The notes beneath the pieces were generated by a model that saw nothing but the letters and a program-made list of their open reading frames with translations, ran no database searches and was not told the DNA's origin. Both the position numbers and the translations under genes were made by a program. This document shows positions 49,762 through 58,792 of a stretch of DNA of 64,000 bases, one piece after another. Each line of letters starts with the position of its first letter. The first letter of the stretch is position 1. Origin of the DNA: Pleodorina starrii (lineage: Eukaryota; Chlorophyta; Chlorophyceae; Chlamydomonadales; Volvocaceae); NCBI GenBank assembly GCA_030267565.1, contig BRXU01000003.1, forward strand, positions 7,353,001 to 7,417,000. The letters are read 5' to 3'.

Positions 49762-50577
49762 ATGCTCTCCTCCGGCCGCCTGCTGGCGGCCAATGCTATG
49801 CATGCTCTGGAACGTCAGACAGCTGTGACAGCATGCAGCGTCTTGTCCGGCGCCTGCGGGCGGAGCAACAGCAGCGCGCCTGGCCTCGCACCCTTTCCCC
49901 TCGCCTCCGGGACTCGGTTGCTCGCCACGGACAGGCCAAGCGACAAGGACCGCGCACAAGAACCCCCCTACACTAGCAGCAGCAGCAGCAGCCCCTCCTC
50001 ACCCCCACAACCGCCCACCCCAACTCCTCCTCCGAAACCAGCTGCAGCCGCACCGCTGGTGCCCCCCGCCGCCTCCCCCGAGGCCCGCTCCCTCGCCGAC
50101 ACCCTCCGCCAGTCCTCCCCCACGGGCCGCCTGCTCGACCTCTTCGCGCCGCCGGGCCGCAGGCCCGGCCCCGGCGGCGAAGCCGCCGCCACCGCCGCTG
50201 CCGCCGCCGCGTCAGCGGCGGCGGCAGCCACCGCCGACACGGCCGCCGCCGACGCCGACGTGGTGCGTGTGGTGATGCGCGCCATTGAGAACTGCAAGCC
50301 CCTCATGAAGATCCAGCAGAACAAGGCCGGTAACAAGGTGCTGTTGGTGCCCAAGCCGCTGGATCCGGCGCAGTCCACCAATTTTGCCATCAAGTGGATC
50401 GTGCAGGCGGCGGCCAAGCGCCGCGAGGGCGGCCGCGGGCGGGTGCGCATGGCGGACTGCCTGGCGGCTGAGCTGCTGCTGGCCTACCAGCGGAAGGGCT
50501 CGGCGAGGGCGAGGCGGGACGAGGTGCACAAGCTGGCGCTGGATAACCGGGCCAACGTGCGGGCGCGCTGGTTCTAA
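49762..50577 (+). CDS. MRPS7: Mitochondrial small-subunit ribosomal protein uS7
   Basis: A single exon of 271 residues (ATG 49762, TAA 50575-50577). The C-terminal ~105 residues match the conserved part of uS7: VMRAIENCKPLMKI, then AIKWIVQAAAKRR, RMADCLAAELLLAYQRKGSA, and a final RDEVHKLALDNRANVRARWF that matches the family's R-x-(D/E)-x-H-(R/K) ... N-(R/K) ... ending in R/W. uS7 binds the 3' major domain of small-subunit rRNA at the decoding-side head. The first ~60 residues are Arg/Ala/Ser-rich, as a mitochondrial presequence. A Pro/Ser/Ala low-complexity spacer of ~100 residues, including a long poly-Ala stretch, separates it from the uS7 core. A mitochondrial rather than plastid address is inferred. 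In-frame sequence upstream of the ATG is open, so a slightly longer start is possible. Confidence 0.85.
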   Translation: MLSSGRLLAANAMHALERQTAVTACSVLSGACGRSNSSAPGLAPFPLASGTRLLATDRPSDKDRAQEPPYTSSSSSSPSSPPQPPTPTPPPKPAAAAPLVPPAASPEARSLADTLRQSSPTGRLLDLFAPPGRRPGPGGEAAATAAAAAASAAAAATADTAAADADVVRVVMRAIENCKPLMKIQQNKAGNKVLLVPKPLDPAQSTNFAIKWIVQAAAKRREGGRGRVRMADCLAAELLLAYQRKGSARARRDEVHKLALDNRANVRARWF

Positions 50578-50669
50578 GGGGCGCGGAAGTGGCTCTGGGA
50601 GGCGCGGAGGTGCTTTTGGGGGGCGCGGAGATGGTTTGGGGGGCGCGGAGCTGGCTCTGGGGAGCGCGG
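50578..50669 (+). repeat. 21-bp minisatellite immediately after the uS7m stop
   Basis: About four imperfect units of the form GGCGCGGAGNTGGCTCTGGG start one base after the TAA, so they lie in the 3' UTR. Confidence 0.8.
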
Positions 50670-52489
50670 TGGGGGTTTGAGGGTGCGGTGGTAAATGAGG
50701 GGAGGGGGACGTAGGGACGGCAACCGGGCCAACGTGCGGCGGGGGAGTGCTGGTTTTGAGTGAGAGGGGTGTGGTATGAACCTAGGGGGGGGGTGCTGAT
50801 GACGACGCCGCAGCAGCGATGGCGATCCTGGCAATGGATGCAGGCAGGGTGAAGAAGGGTAGAGCCAGCGGGCGGGCCAGGAGCTGGCCCTTCGCGCAGT
50901 GCCGCGTGTACGACTGGCATCGGCGGCGTAGCCCCGGGCAGCACCGGAGGCACGCGTGGAGAAAGCGACCAACGGTGAAGTCGATGACGCTGCTGCGCCG
51001 CGGCGTTGACTTTCTCGCCTCGTCATGGTCGCCCGCCCTTGGTTTCGGTTTCGGAGGGAGCTCGGCAACAGCCTGGGAGGCCTCACCCCCAGTGGTGTAG
51101 CGTGCACAGGCTACTTCTGCAGACATTCGTGGTGTCGAAATCCGTTGGACGCGTACATTGACCGGATGCGTGCTGCGGTGGGTGGGGCGCCTGCGCTTGC
51201 TGGGTCTTGTGGGCCAGAAGCGCTCGAACATCCGCTGCGAGATTCTTTTCGGGCCGTTTCGGGCATTCCGGGCCGGATGGTGACGCTGCTGGTTGGCTGT
51301 AAGAGGGGGCCCTCGTTTGGAAGGCAGGCCCCGGTATCCGAATCTCATGCCGCTTGCCTGCTTCCCTACCGAATCTCTGGCGCTTGCTCGCAAAGCCCCC
51401 CAACGGCAGCCGCACCCCCAACCGCAGTACCGGACCCGCAGCTCCTGGCGGAAAATCGAGGGATGAGTTCAGCACGCCGCCACCGCCGCGAGCCAAAGGC
51501 CGTGCCGTGCGCAAGGGGACGCGGAAGGGGCTGTGCGCCCGCGTGCGTGCTTGCGTGTGTGCTGCTTGTGAGCGGAAAGGGAAGGGGGAGGGGTCCACCT
51601 CCATTTCGCGTTTTCGCCACATCAACCAAACCATCATCCCCATCCGCAGGGGGGGCGACACGCTCGCGCGCGCCACGCCCCAAAACACGGGCCACATGGT
51701 CGGGTTGGGTCGGGTCGGGCCGGGAGGCGGTGTTTTGCCCCAAGCCGTGTAAATTAGGTGTCACATCCAGGTGTCTCCTCCGGTCCTGTCCTGTACTCCT
51801 GTTGCTCGCCTCACCGCGCATCGCATGGTTTCGCAGGTGCCACATCCTGTCCTGTCCTGTTGCTCACCCCACAGCGCATCCCAATGGAACGTGGGTTCCG
51901 GAAATTCCCACCGCTGCATTGAGAAACACAGTGTCGCGCCATGCGGTCCCCGCAGCCGAGAGGCGTCCAGCCGTGCAGGCGTGTTCACGGGGGACTGGCG
52001 GAGAGGCACCGCACGAGGGGCGGCGCCGCCGCTCCCTGGAGCAGGCCCAGCCGCCCAGCCGCCCCCCTCCCACCCACCTCGCTCCCTCCTCCCAACGAAT
52101 GCGCGTGTCCCTCACCCCACTCGGGCCATGGCGCCCAGCGGCCCCCTGGCGCCCCCACCCACCTCCAGCCCAAACGGCGGTGGCGCCGCCGCCGCAGCTA
52201 CTGCCCTACCCAGCACGACCCGCTTCTCAAAAAAATCCAAACTCCGTCGCGAAGAATGGCGCGTGCCGGGAAGCACGACCCAGGCGGCGGCAGCAGCGGC
52301 CAGCTGTCTGTATAGAGCGAAAGCGAACGGGGCCGCCCACGCGTCGCCGCGCAGCGCAAACGGCGGACGGTGACCATCCTGATCCTGAAGATCCTCCACA
52401 AGCAGCAGCAGCGGCACAGGCCGGCAGCTGCCGCAACAGCAGCGGGCGTCCCGGACTTGGCGCTCCTGCGGCCGCTACGGAGGTCCTGC
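50670..52489. other. Convergent intergenic region, no gene seen
   Basis: Between uS7m (+) and EMC10 (-). An 18-nt copy of uS7m coding sequence (50545-50562) recurs at 50722-50739. TGTAA occurs on the plus strand at 51298-51302 and is the best candidate poly(A) signal for uS7m. A 519-codon open frame (51025-52584) looks like GC-driven noise. Confidence 0.45.
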
Positions 52490-54623
52490 TCAGCCGCGGC
52501 GGGCGGCGGCGCCCGCTCCTGCGGCCGGCCCCGGCCCTCCCTGCTGCTGCTGCGGCGGCACATTGGCCTTTGCGACCACATTGAGCACCATCATACCTAG
52601 AGCCACCACGATGAGCCTGGAGGGGGATTGGGGGAGCCGGTGGGGGGAGCCGGTTGGGAGGTAGAGTAGGACAGTCCAAAATAGGCGATATGACAGGCTG
52701 GCAGACGAAGTGCGATTGTGGGGGGGGGGGACCTTGAAGTTGAAGATGAGATCCAGCGGCGGAGGGACGGAGGCGGGAGGAAGGTCACGATAAGGAAACC
52801 CTGGAGACGAAAAGGTGGATCGCTCTGCATCCCAACCCCCCCAATCCCCCAAACACCTCCCTGGCCTCCCCCCCGCCCCGCCCCGCCCCGCCGTTCTCCA
52901 GCGCTACCGCTACTCCAAACAGAACCAAACAGCGCACCCACCAGTTCTTCTGCAGCCAGCTGCGCTCGTCCTTCGGCGGTGGACCGCCCTTCCGAGCGCC
53001 CGCCTGGCCGCCGCTGCCGCCACCGGGCACAGCCCGGGGCTTGGCGTTGGGATCGTACGCCGCTGCCCCCAGCCCGGCGCCCACATGCCCTTCGTCAACA
53101 GGCACGTCTGCGCGCGGCCGGCGGATCCAGTTCCATGCAGGGAGGGGGGTCAGGGAGTGATATGCAGGGAGGGGGGGACATCAGGCGCAGTGCGGCATAA
53201 GGGGGCTCGTGATGGCGTGTATGAGGGAGGCCGGTGACTCACACGGCGGCGGCGCACGGCTGCGGAGGTATTGCTCAGCGCAACAGAGTCATTGCGCGCA
53301 CCCCCTCACCCACCCACCCGCCCACCCACTCACCGACAAACTCCCCAGCAAGCTCAGGCACGCTGAGCATAGGGCCCACCGACGGGCGCATCACCCGCAC
53401 CGTCAGCCGCTCCGGCCGCCCAACTGCGCCGCCCACGACGTCCAGGTCCGTGCCACTGCTGCTGGCGCTGCTTCCAGCGGCACCGCTGCCGCCCGCGGCC
53501 GCTGAGGAGGCGGAGGCGGAGGAGCAGGATTTGACGTCATAGTTGAAGGCCTCGATGAAGCCGTCCTGGCCCGCCGCAAGCATGACCTGGGAGGGAGGGG
53601 AGCGGCGGCGGGGATGGGTTCTCGTTCTGCGGTGCCTTGCGCTACCGGTAACAACAAGGACTGACTGCAGCGACAGGGGAAGGGAGGGTGGTGTATGGAA
53701 GGAGGGGGGGCAGGACTGTGGAGGAGGGCTGCGGAAGGGGTTGAGATGCCGACGGACGGACGGACGCGGGTGGCGGACGGACGCGGGCACCTCCCGCCGT
53801 CCTTTTGCCTTCAGCAGCCCCCGCCACAACGCGATGAGAGGCGCACCGCTGAGAGCCACGACCGCGCCGTCCAGCGAGCTCGGCGCCGCCATGCCACTCC
53901 CTGGCGACACCGCCCCCCCCATCGTATCGCCTGCGGTTCTTCGTTGAACCCACTCCTAGCTTGCCAGCCTATTGCCTATTTAGACTGTCATACTGATTAC
54001 TCCCCTCACTTTTTGGCGCCCCCTCCCGCTACGCGCCTGTTCCGCGAAGTCGCCCTGCAGCAGGCACTTGGCAGGAACGGACGACAGCACCGTCCCCTTG
54101 TCCGTCCTGATGCGAACAGAGTACAGCCTGGCGGGCGCACAGGGGAGGAGAGGAACATGCCGGCAGAAAGGTGAGAAAGAGGGGGTTGGAGGTTCAGAGG
54201 TGGAGCGGCGTGCGCGACTCTTGTGGGTGTCCGCTACCGCAGTCGAACACCCCAGCCCCCGGTTCCGCCGCCAGTCCTAACCCCAGGCTGGCAGTCAGAC
54301 AGCCAAAGCGCACCCGTCGCTCTCTGCTGCCTTCTCCAGGATCTCCATTTCATCGGAGGTGAGGGCAGGGCGGTGCCATTCCAGCTCCGTGTCCTGACAA
54401 TGAGCGCACCAGAGCACAGTCGTGGGCGTTCCGTTCGGCAGCTGGAACAGCTGAAAGGTTGAAGTTGTTGCCTTACCGATAGCAGGTTGCCCACGAGCTT
54501 CCCTGCAGGCCGAAAGCCAGAACCGCCGATCGAATGGTCGACCTCCAGGGCAGCGGAAGCTGCGCTAATCACAATTGAAATCAAAAATGCCTTATGCCAC
54601 GCTGTTCGCTTGGTTCGTTCCAT
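52490..54623 (-). CDS. EMC10: ER membrane protein complex subunit 10
   Basis: Proposed exons: 54623-54477, 54393-54314, 54127-54037 (or to 54010), 53586-53334, 53107-52938, 52800-52733 and 52616-52490 (TGA), all frame-consistent, giving about 311-320 residues. A signal peptide (KAFLISIVISAASAAL) is followed by the EMC10 start EVDHSIGG, then DGLYSVRI, a VPAKCLL block, a short beta region (DGFIEAFNYDV), an Ala/Ser/Gly linker and PKDERSWLQKNWW. The C-terminal membrane segment is LIVVALGMMVLNVVAKA, ending in a Gln/Gly tail. EMC10 is a lumenal subunit of the ER membrane protein insertase. The 68-nt exon 52800-52733 is kept because the frame fails without it. The 3' border of exon 3 is ambiguous: a GC donor at 54036 gives the better family spacing, while a GT donor at 54009 adds nine residues. 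Confidence 0.75.
53147..53165 (-). repeat. Intronic repeat family A, short sense copy
   Basis: On the EMC10 strand GCATATCACTCCCTGACCCC, about 40 nt before the acceptor at 53108. Only the 3' half of the family is left. Confidence 0.7.
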
Positions 54624-54817
54624 GGCTTTCGTGTTGGGTACGCGAATTGGGCTTCCGACTTTGTGGAGCTGACAAGCAGTGCGAAAGGAAATGATTTTTT
54701 ATTTACGTCTGCCTTCACAAGCGCTTCTATCTTGCCAAGCTTGCATCTCCAGTCTTGCTTCCACTTCCAACCACCGTCTGTGGTACAAACCGAAAACCAA
54801 TTTGAAACGAATGCGTG

Positions 54818-55197
54818 GTCATGTCCATTTATGAATAGCTGCCCAAGTGACCAAAGCTGCTGGGGCACATATAACGAACCGATACAAGTCCAGGCAGTTA
54901 TGTGAATACCTTTTATGATAAGTGCACGGGAACAGCGCTGGAGAATGCGTGCCGTACTATTTTCCAAAATAGTACGACCTACAAGCGCACCGGTCCCTCA
55001 CCACGGTCGGCACTACCGAATGAGTTTCGCTGCCGGCTAGTTCTGCATAAGGCCAGCATGGATCTATACAAGGCGCTGCTGCTTCTCGACAAGACACAGT
55101 GGTCGGTCAGGCCGTGGTCGGTCAGCTTCCGAGAGCCATGCCCACGCCGCGCAGGGCCGGCCGCGGTCGCAGCCGCTCGCCGACGCTGCACAACTTT
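54818..55197. repeat. 380-bp direct duplication, copy 1
   Basis: Essentially identical to 55321-55700 over 380 bp. The copies are separated by 123 bp. Each contains the palindrome GTACTATTTT-CC-AAAATAGTAC. Confidence 0.9.
54954..54975. repeat. Perfect 22-bp palindrome in copy 1
   Basis: Ten-base arms GTACTATTTT / AAAATAGTAC with a CC spacer. Repeated at 55457-55478 in copy 2. Confidence 0.9.
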
Positions 55198-55316
55198 GCA
55201 ACATAGCGCGCGAGCTCGAAGAGTGCTATATCACGCACGGCCTTGATATCCTCTGCTTGTTTAATGCAATCCCGTGCTACGCGTATTTGCTCCGAGAATT
55301 GCGTGGTCATGTCCAT
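55122..55316 (-). CDS. Small ORF spanning the spacer and duplication copy 1
   Basis: A 64-codon frame starts at ATG 55316, inside the left end of copy 2. It runs through the 123-bp spacer as a charged helix-like segment (FSEQIRVARD, KQAEDIKAVRDIALFELARY) and ends in copy 1 with KLCSVGERLRPRPALRGVG before TGA. The same 3' end is shared with the frame at 55625-55841. It may be an exon of an unrecognised minus-strand gene or a by-product of the duplication. No family is recognised. Confidence 0.3.
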   Translation of the reverse strand: MDMTTQFSEQIRVARDCIKQAEDIKAVRDIALFELARYVAKLCSVGERLRPRPALRGVGMALGS

Positions 55317-55320
55317 TTAT

Positions 55321-55700
55321 GTCATGTCCATTTATGAATAGCTGCCCAAGTGACCAAAGCTGCTGGGGCACATATAACGAACCGATACAAGTCCAGGCAG
55401 TTATGTGAATACCTTTTATGATAAGTGCACGGGAACAGCGCTGGAGAATGCGTGCCGTACTATTTTCCAAAATAGTACGACCTACAAGCGCACCGGTCCC
55501 TCACCACGGTCGGCACTACCGAATGAGTTTCGCTGCCGGCTAGTTCTGCATAAGGCCAGCATGGATCTATACAAGGCGCTGCTGCTTCTCGACAAGACAC
55601 AGTGGTCGGTCAGGCCGTGGTCGGTCAGCTTCCGAGAGCCATGCCCACGCCGCGCAGGGCCGGCCGCGGTCGCAGCCGCTCGCCGACGCTGCACAACTTT
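55321..55700. repeat. 380-bp direct duplication, copy 2
   Basis: Second copy of 54818-55197. A 15-16-bp stutter (GTCATGTCCATTTAT doubled) lies at its left junction (about 55305-55335). Confidence 0.9.
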
Positions 55701-55841
55701 AGTATAATCAATATGCAAACAATGAGCGCGATGAGACCGCCATCGAGGGCTTGGCGTACTCTGAGAACGAGCTCTCGCGCGATGAGGCCGACCTTGGCGC
55801 GTCGGGTTCCATTATGGGCAACGACGCTCGCAGGCTTCGTC
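55625..55841 (-). CDS. Small ORF/exon with a membrane segment, shared C-terminus
   Basis: A 71-residue frame, open after a possible acceptor (TTAG at 55842-55845), carries a hydrophobic stretch ALDGGLIALIVCILIILKLC and then the same SVGERLRPRPALRGVGMALG ending as the ORF at 55122-55316. It is a plausible terminal exon of a small membrane protein. Upstream exons are not identified and the family is unknown. Confidence 0.3.
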
Positions 55842-57207
55842 CTAAGGCTTTAACATCGTGCTGGAGTGATAATGTGATATGCCATGGGCGCTTTGACGTT
55901 ACCGCCTCAAAACATAGTGTGTACGGACCTCGCGCCAACAGAGTTAACGTCCCCAAAACAGCCCATGTAAGTCGGGATCCGTTTGGGCCTGCCACTTTCG
56001 ATGTAAACGTGAGGTCACGTAACGTGTCGTGTGAATTGGCTTTTGGCTATAAGCCCTCCGATGCTCCAAAAACCTTATGGGTTTCGCCCTCCGAGCACCC
56101 ACGCCCACTGGACTAGGTGGTGAGCTGGTGACCAGTCAAGCAACCGCTCTCGTCCGGGGGCCTCCAAGGGAACGGCCACGGCGCTACCCCTGCCAGCCGC
56201 GCGGCAGCGTCATCGCGGCGCGAGCTGCAACCGCCACCCGAAAACGCGCGCCCAAAGCGGCGCAGTACGGCGTCGCGCAATACCCCCTACCGGCCAGCCC
56301 GGACCAGGACACGCTACGACGAGAAGCTCTTGCGGTACTGCACCGCCCCCGCGCCAGCAACCCACACAAAAATCGCCGTAGCCACACCCCTCCACACCCC
56401 GCATGCTGCCGACATGTATCTACCGTATCGCCCACGCCGGTGTGTGCACCTCACCCCCGCCCTCCCCTCAAAGCATCATCACCCCGCGCCAAAAGCCCCG
56501 GCCGCCACCCGCCAGGCAAATCAGGTATCGAGCCGAAGTTGGGTTCGGGGAAAACGGTTGGTAAGGGCATCGAGGGCCCTTGGGTTCTCGGACACATCGT
56601 CGTCGCAGCCTCCATTCCAGCAATAAGTAGCCCTCTCTCCAGCACCTCCCCAGCCCCTCGGCCAGCCAGCCAGCCACCTAGCGATGTCGCGGACGATGCG
56701 TCCTCGCGCTTCCTCTCTCACGCACCCGCCTCACTCCCTCCGCGTTTGCGCGACCGGCCCCCTCTCCGCTTGCGCGGCCGGCGCGTGGAAGCAACCCACA
56801 GAAAGACAGTTTGCGTTTTCCTTTGGGGAGTAGGTAAACGACTCAAAAAGAGTTCATGCTGCTGCAGCAGCAGCAGCAGCAGCGGCAGCGTCTTCTCTAC
56901 GGGCTGAAGCCGCTTCGTTTGCTTGCACACAACAAGAGGCGCATCAAACATCCGGAATCGATGGGCCGAGCGACCCACGGTTCACTTGGTGATTCCGGGG
57001 CGGAACCGCCGAGCGACGGCCCCCGCCCGGATCCGGATCCGAATTCGATGGGCCGCCCCACGAAGGGAGGCTGCAGGGAAGGGAAGGGAGGCGGGCGGGC
57101 GGGTGTGCAGGCGACACCCGCTTTTGTCCCCTTTATCGGCCGCACCCTACACCGCTACAGTCAACACCAAGATCATCAGCACCATCACCAGGCCATCACA
57201 AACAATA
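55842..57207. other. Region without recognised gene
   Basis: Open frames on both strands, up to 276 codons (56077-56907), lack motifs. A (CAG/CTG)n run lies at 56859-56890 and a doubled GATCCG with GAATTC near 57030-57047. Confidence 0.45.
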
Positions 57208-57655
57208 TATGACCGAACCGGCCTATGCCTGAGCCGATTCCCCCGCCAACCAATTCCACACCACAGCCGTAATGCCGTACTATTGGCGGCTTTCTTCCTA
57301 TATGACTGAACCGGCCGATGCCTAGGCCGATTCTCCCGCCAACCAACACCCCACCACAGCTGTAATGCCGTACTGGCGGCTTTCGTCCTATATGACCGAA
57401 CCGGCCTATGCCTAGGCCGATTCTCCCGCCAACCAACACCCCACCACAGCTGTAATGCCGTACTGGCGGCTTTCGTCCTATATGACCGAACCGGCCTATG
57501 CCTAGGCCGATTCTCCCGCCAACCAACACCCCACCACAGCTGTAATGCCGTACTGGCGGCTTTCGTCCTATATGACCGAACCGGCCTATGCCTAGGCCGA
57601 TTCGCCCGCCAACCAACACCCCACCACAGCTGTAATGCCGTACTGGTGACTTTCT
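57208..57655. repeat. 90-bp minisatellite, five copies
   Basis: Units begin with TATGACCGAACCGGCC at about 57208, 57301, 57391, 57481 and 57571. The first is 93 bp and slightly diverged, the middle ones are nearly identical, and the last ends near 57655. Each unit holds the partial palindrome GGCCTATGCCTAGGCC. Since 90 is a multiple of three, two minus-strand frames stay open through the array. Confidence 0.95.
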
Positions 57656-58792
57656 CCCCTCGTACCGCACACACGCGCACACGCACGCGCCCCTCCCTCA
57701 GCGCCACAGCCGACCGCCGACCGCCACTCCTGGACACTCGCCTCGCCAGGCCCTAGCCGGGTGGCGGGGGCTCTGGCACGAGGTCCCACTCCCCTCTCCC
57801 ACTCCCCCTCCCACTCCAATGCCAACACACAACCACAAACGCAAACCGAAAGGACCAGGCGGCAAGAGGAGCCCGCGGGAACAGTCACACCGGCACCAAA
57901 TGTCGACGCGTTCACACGCGCTCAACTCTCCTGCGGATAAGAGCAAATACACATACACACATACACGTCCGTAGGGACGCTTATCACCCCGCTTCCCGCC
58001 CGGCGCGGCGCGCGGGGGACTCAGTATATTGGGCCCTGTCAGTACGACAATGTAATGTACGGCATATCGGTAAGTGCAGGCAGCGAGTTTTTGAGCTGAG
58101 TTGGCCTCGTTCGTCGTCGGAGGAGGATTAGAGACGGGCGGATGCCGCGCGTGCCGCTGAGACGCGACGCAGCAGAGAGGCGGAGAGAGAGAGAGAGAAA
58201 AAGAGAAAGAGAAAGGAGTTGGTCCAGCGGCCACAGGCGCCCCGGGGCGCGAGGGCACGTTCCAGCCCGCCCCAGCGGGCCCTGCCACCTCCACGCGTCC
58301 TGCCAAACCCTAGTCCACAAACGCCCCGACCCCCTGTGACCCCCCGACCCGCCGACTCCTGGCCATCCCCCCCGCGGGCCAACCCGCCCCTCCCCAAGCC
58401 CCCAACACACACACACAGCCCGGCCCACACGCTGGGCCGCGCCCCTCCCACCACCATTACTGGCTCCTCGGTCGCACACGTCCCCTACGCTGCGGTATCG
58501 TTTTTCTTTCACCTCCCCCACCTCACACCAGCGAAGGCCTCCCCTTCGCACCTTGCCCCCTTAGCAGCTGCCTCCACTGCCTGCGCTGCCTGCGCTGCAC
58601 TGCACATCCCTTGCTGCGCAGCATCGACTCCAGCCCACCCACCCACCCGTCCAGGCGGCTCTGCCCCGCTGCGTCCACCCCGGCCCCGGTCCGCCCGGCC
58701 CTGCTGTGGATGGGCCCCGCCCGCTCGGTCCTGCTGGGCTCGGTCCTGCTGGGCTCGGTCCTGCTGGGCTCGGCCCCGGTCCGCGGCTCTGG
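57656..58792. other. Downstream of the BTB-BACK gene, no other gene seen
   Basis: Contains the 3' UTR of the BTB-BACK gene, a GA-rich run at 58180-58215 and a copy of the CGCTGCGGTATCG motif at 58488-58500. No TGTAA was found on the minus strand near the stop. Confidence 0.45.
58726..58775. repeat. 15-bp tandem repeat (TCGGTCCTGCTGGGC)
   Basis: Just over three units, 18 bp past the stop codon of the BTB-BACK gene, hence in its 3' UTR. Confidence 0.85.

Noticed and set aside
51025..52584. 519-codon plus-strand open frame
   Set aside because: Low-complexity Pro/Arg/Ala sequence without family features, overlapping the EMC10 last exon in antisense.
53774..53892. Extra EMC10 exon reading MAAPSSLDGAVVALSGAPL
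   Set aside because: Protein-like at first sight, but its frame does not fit both neighbours with normal splice sites, and skipping it gives the better EMC10 spacing between the Cys block and the DGFIEAF segment.
57147..57737. 165- and 196-codon frames over the minisatellite
   Set aside because: Explained by a repeat period divisible by three. Reported as a finding about the repeat, not as genes.
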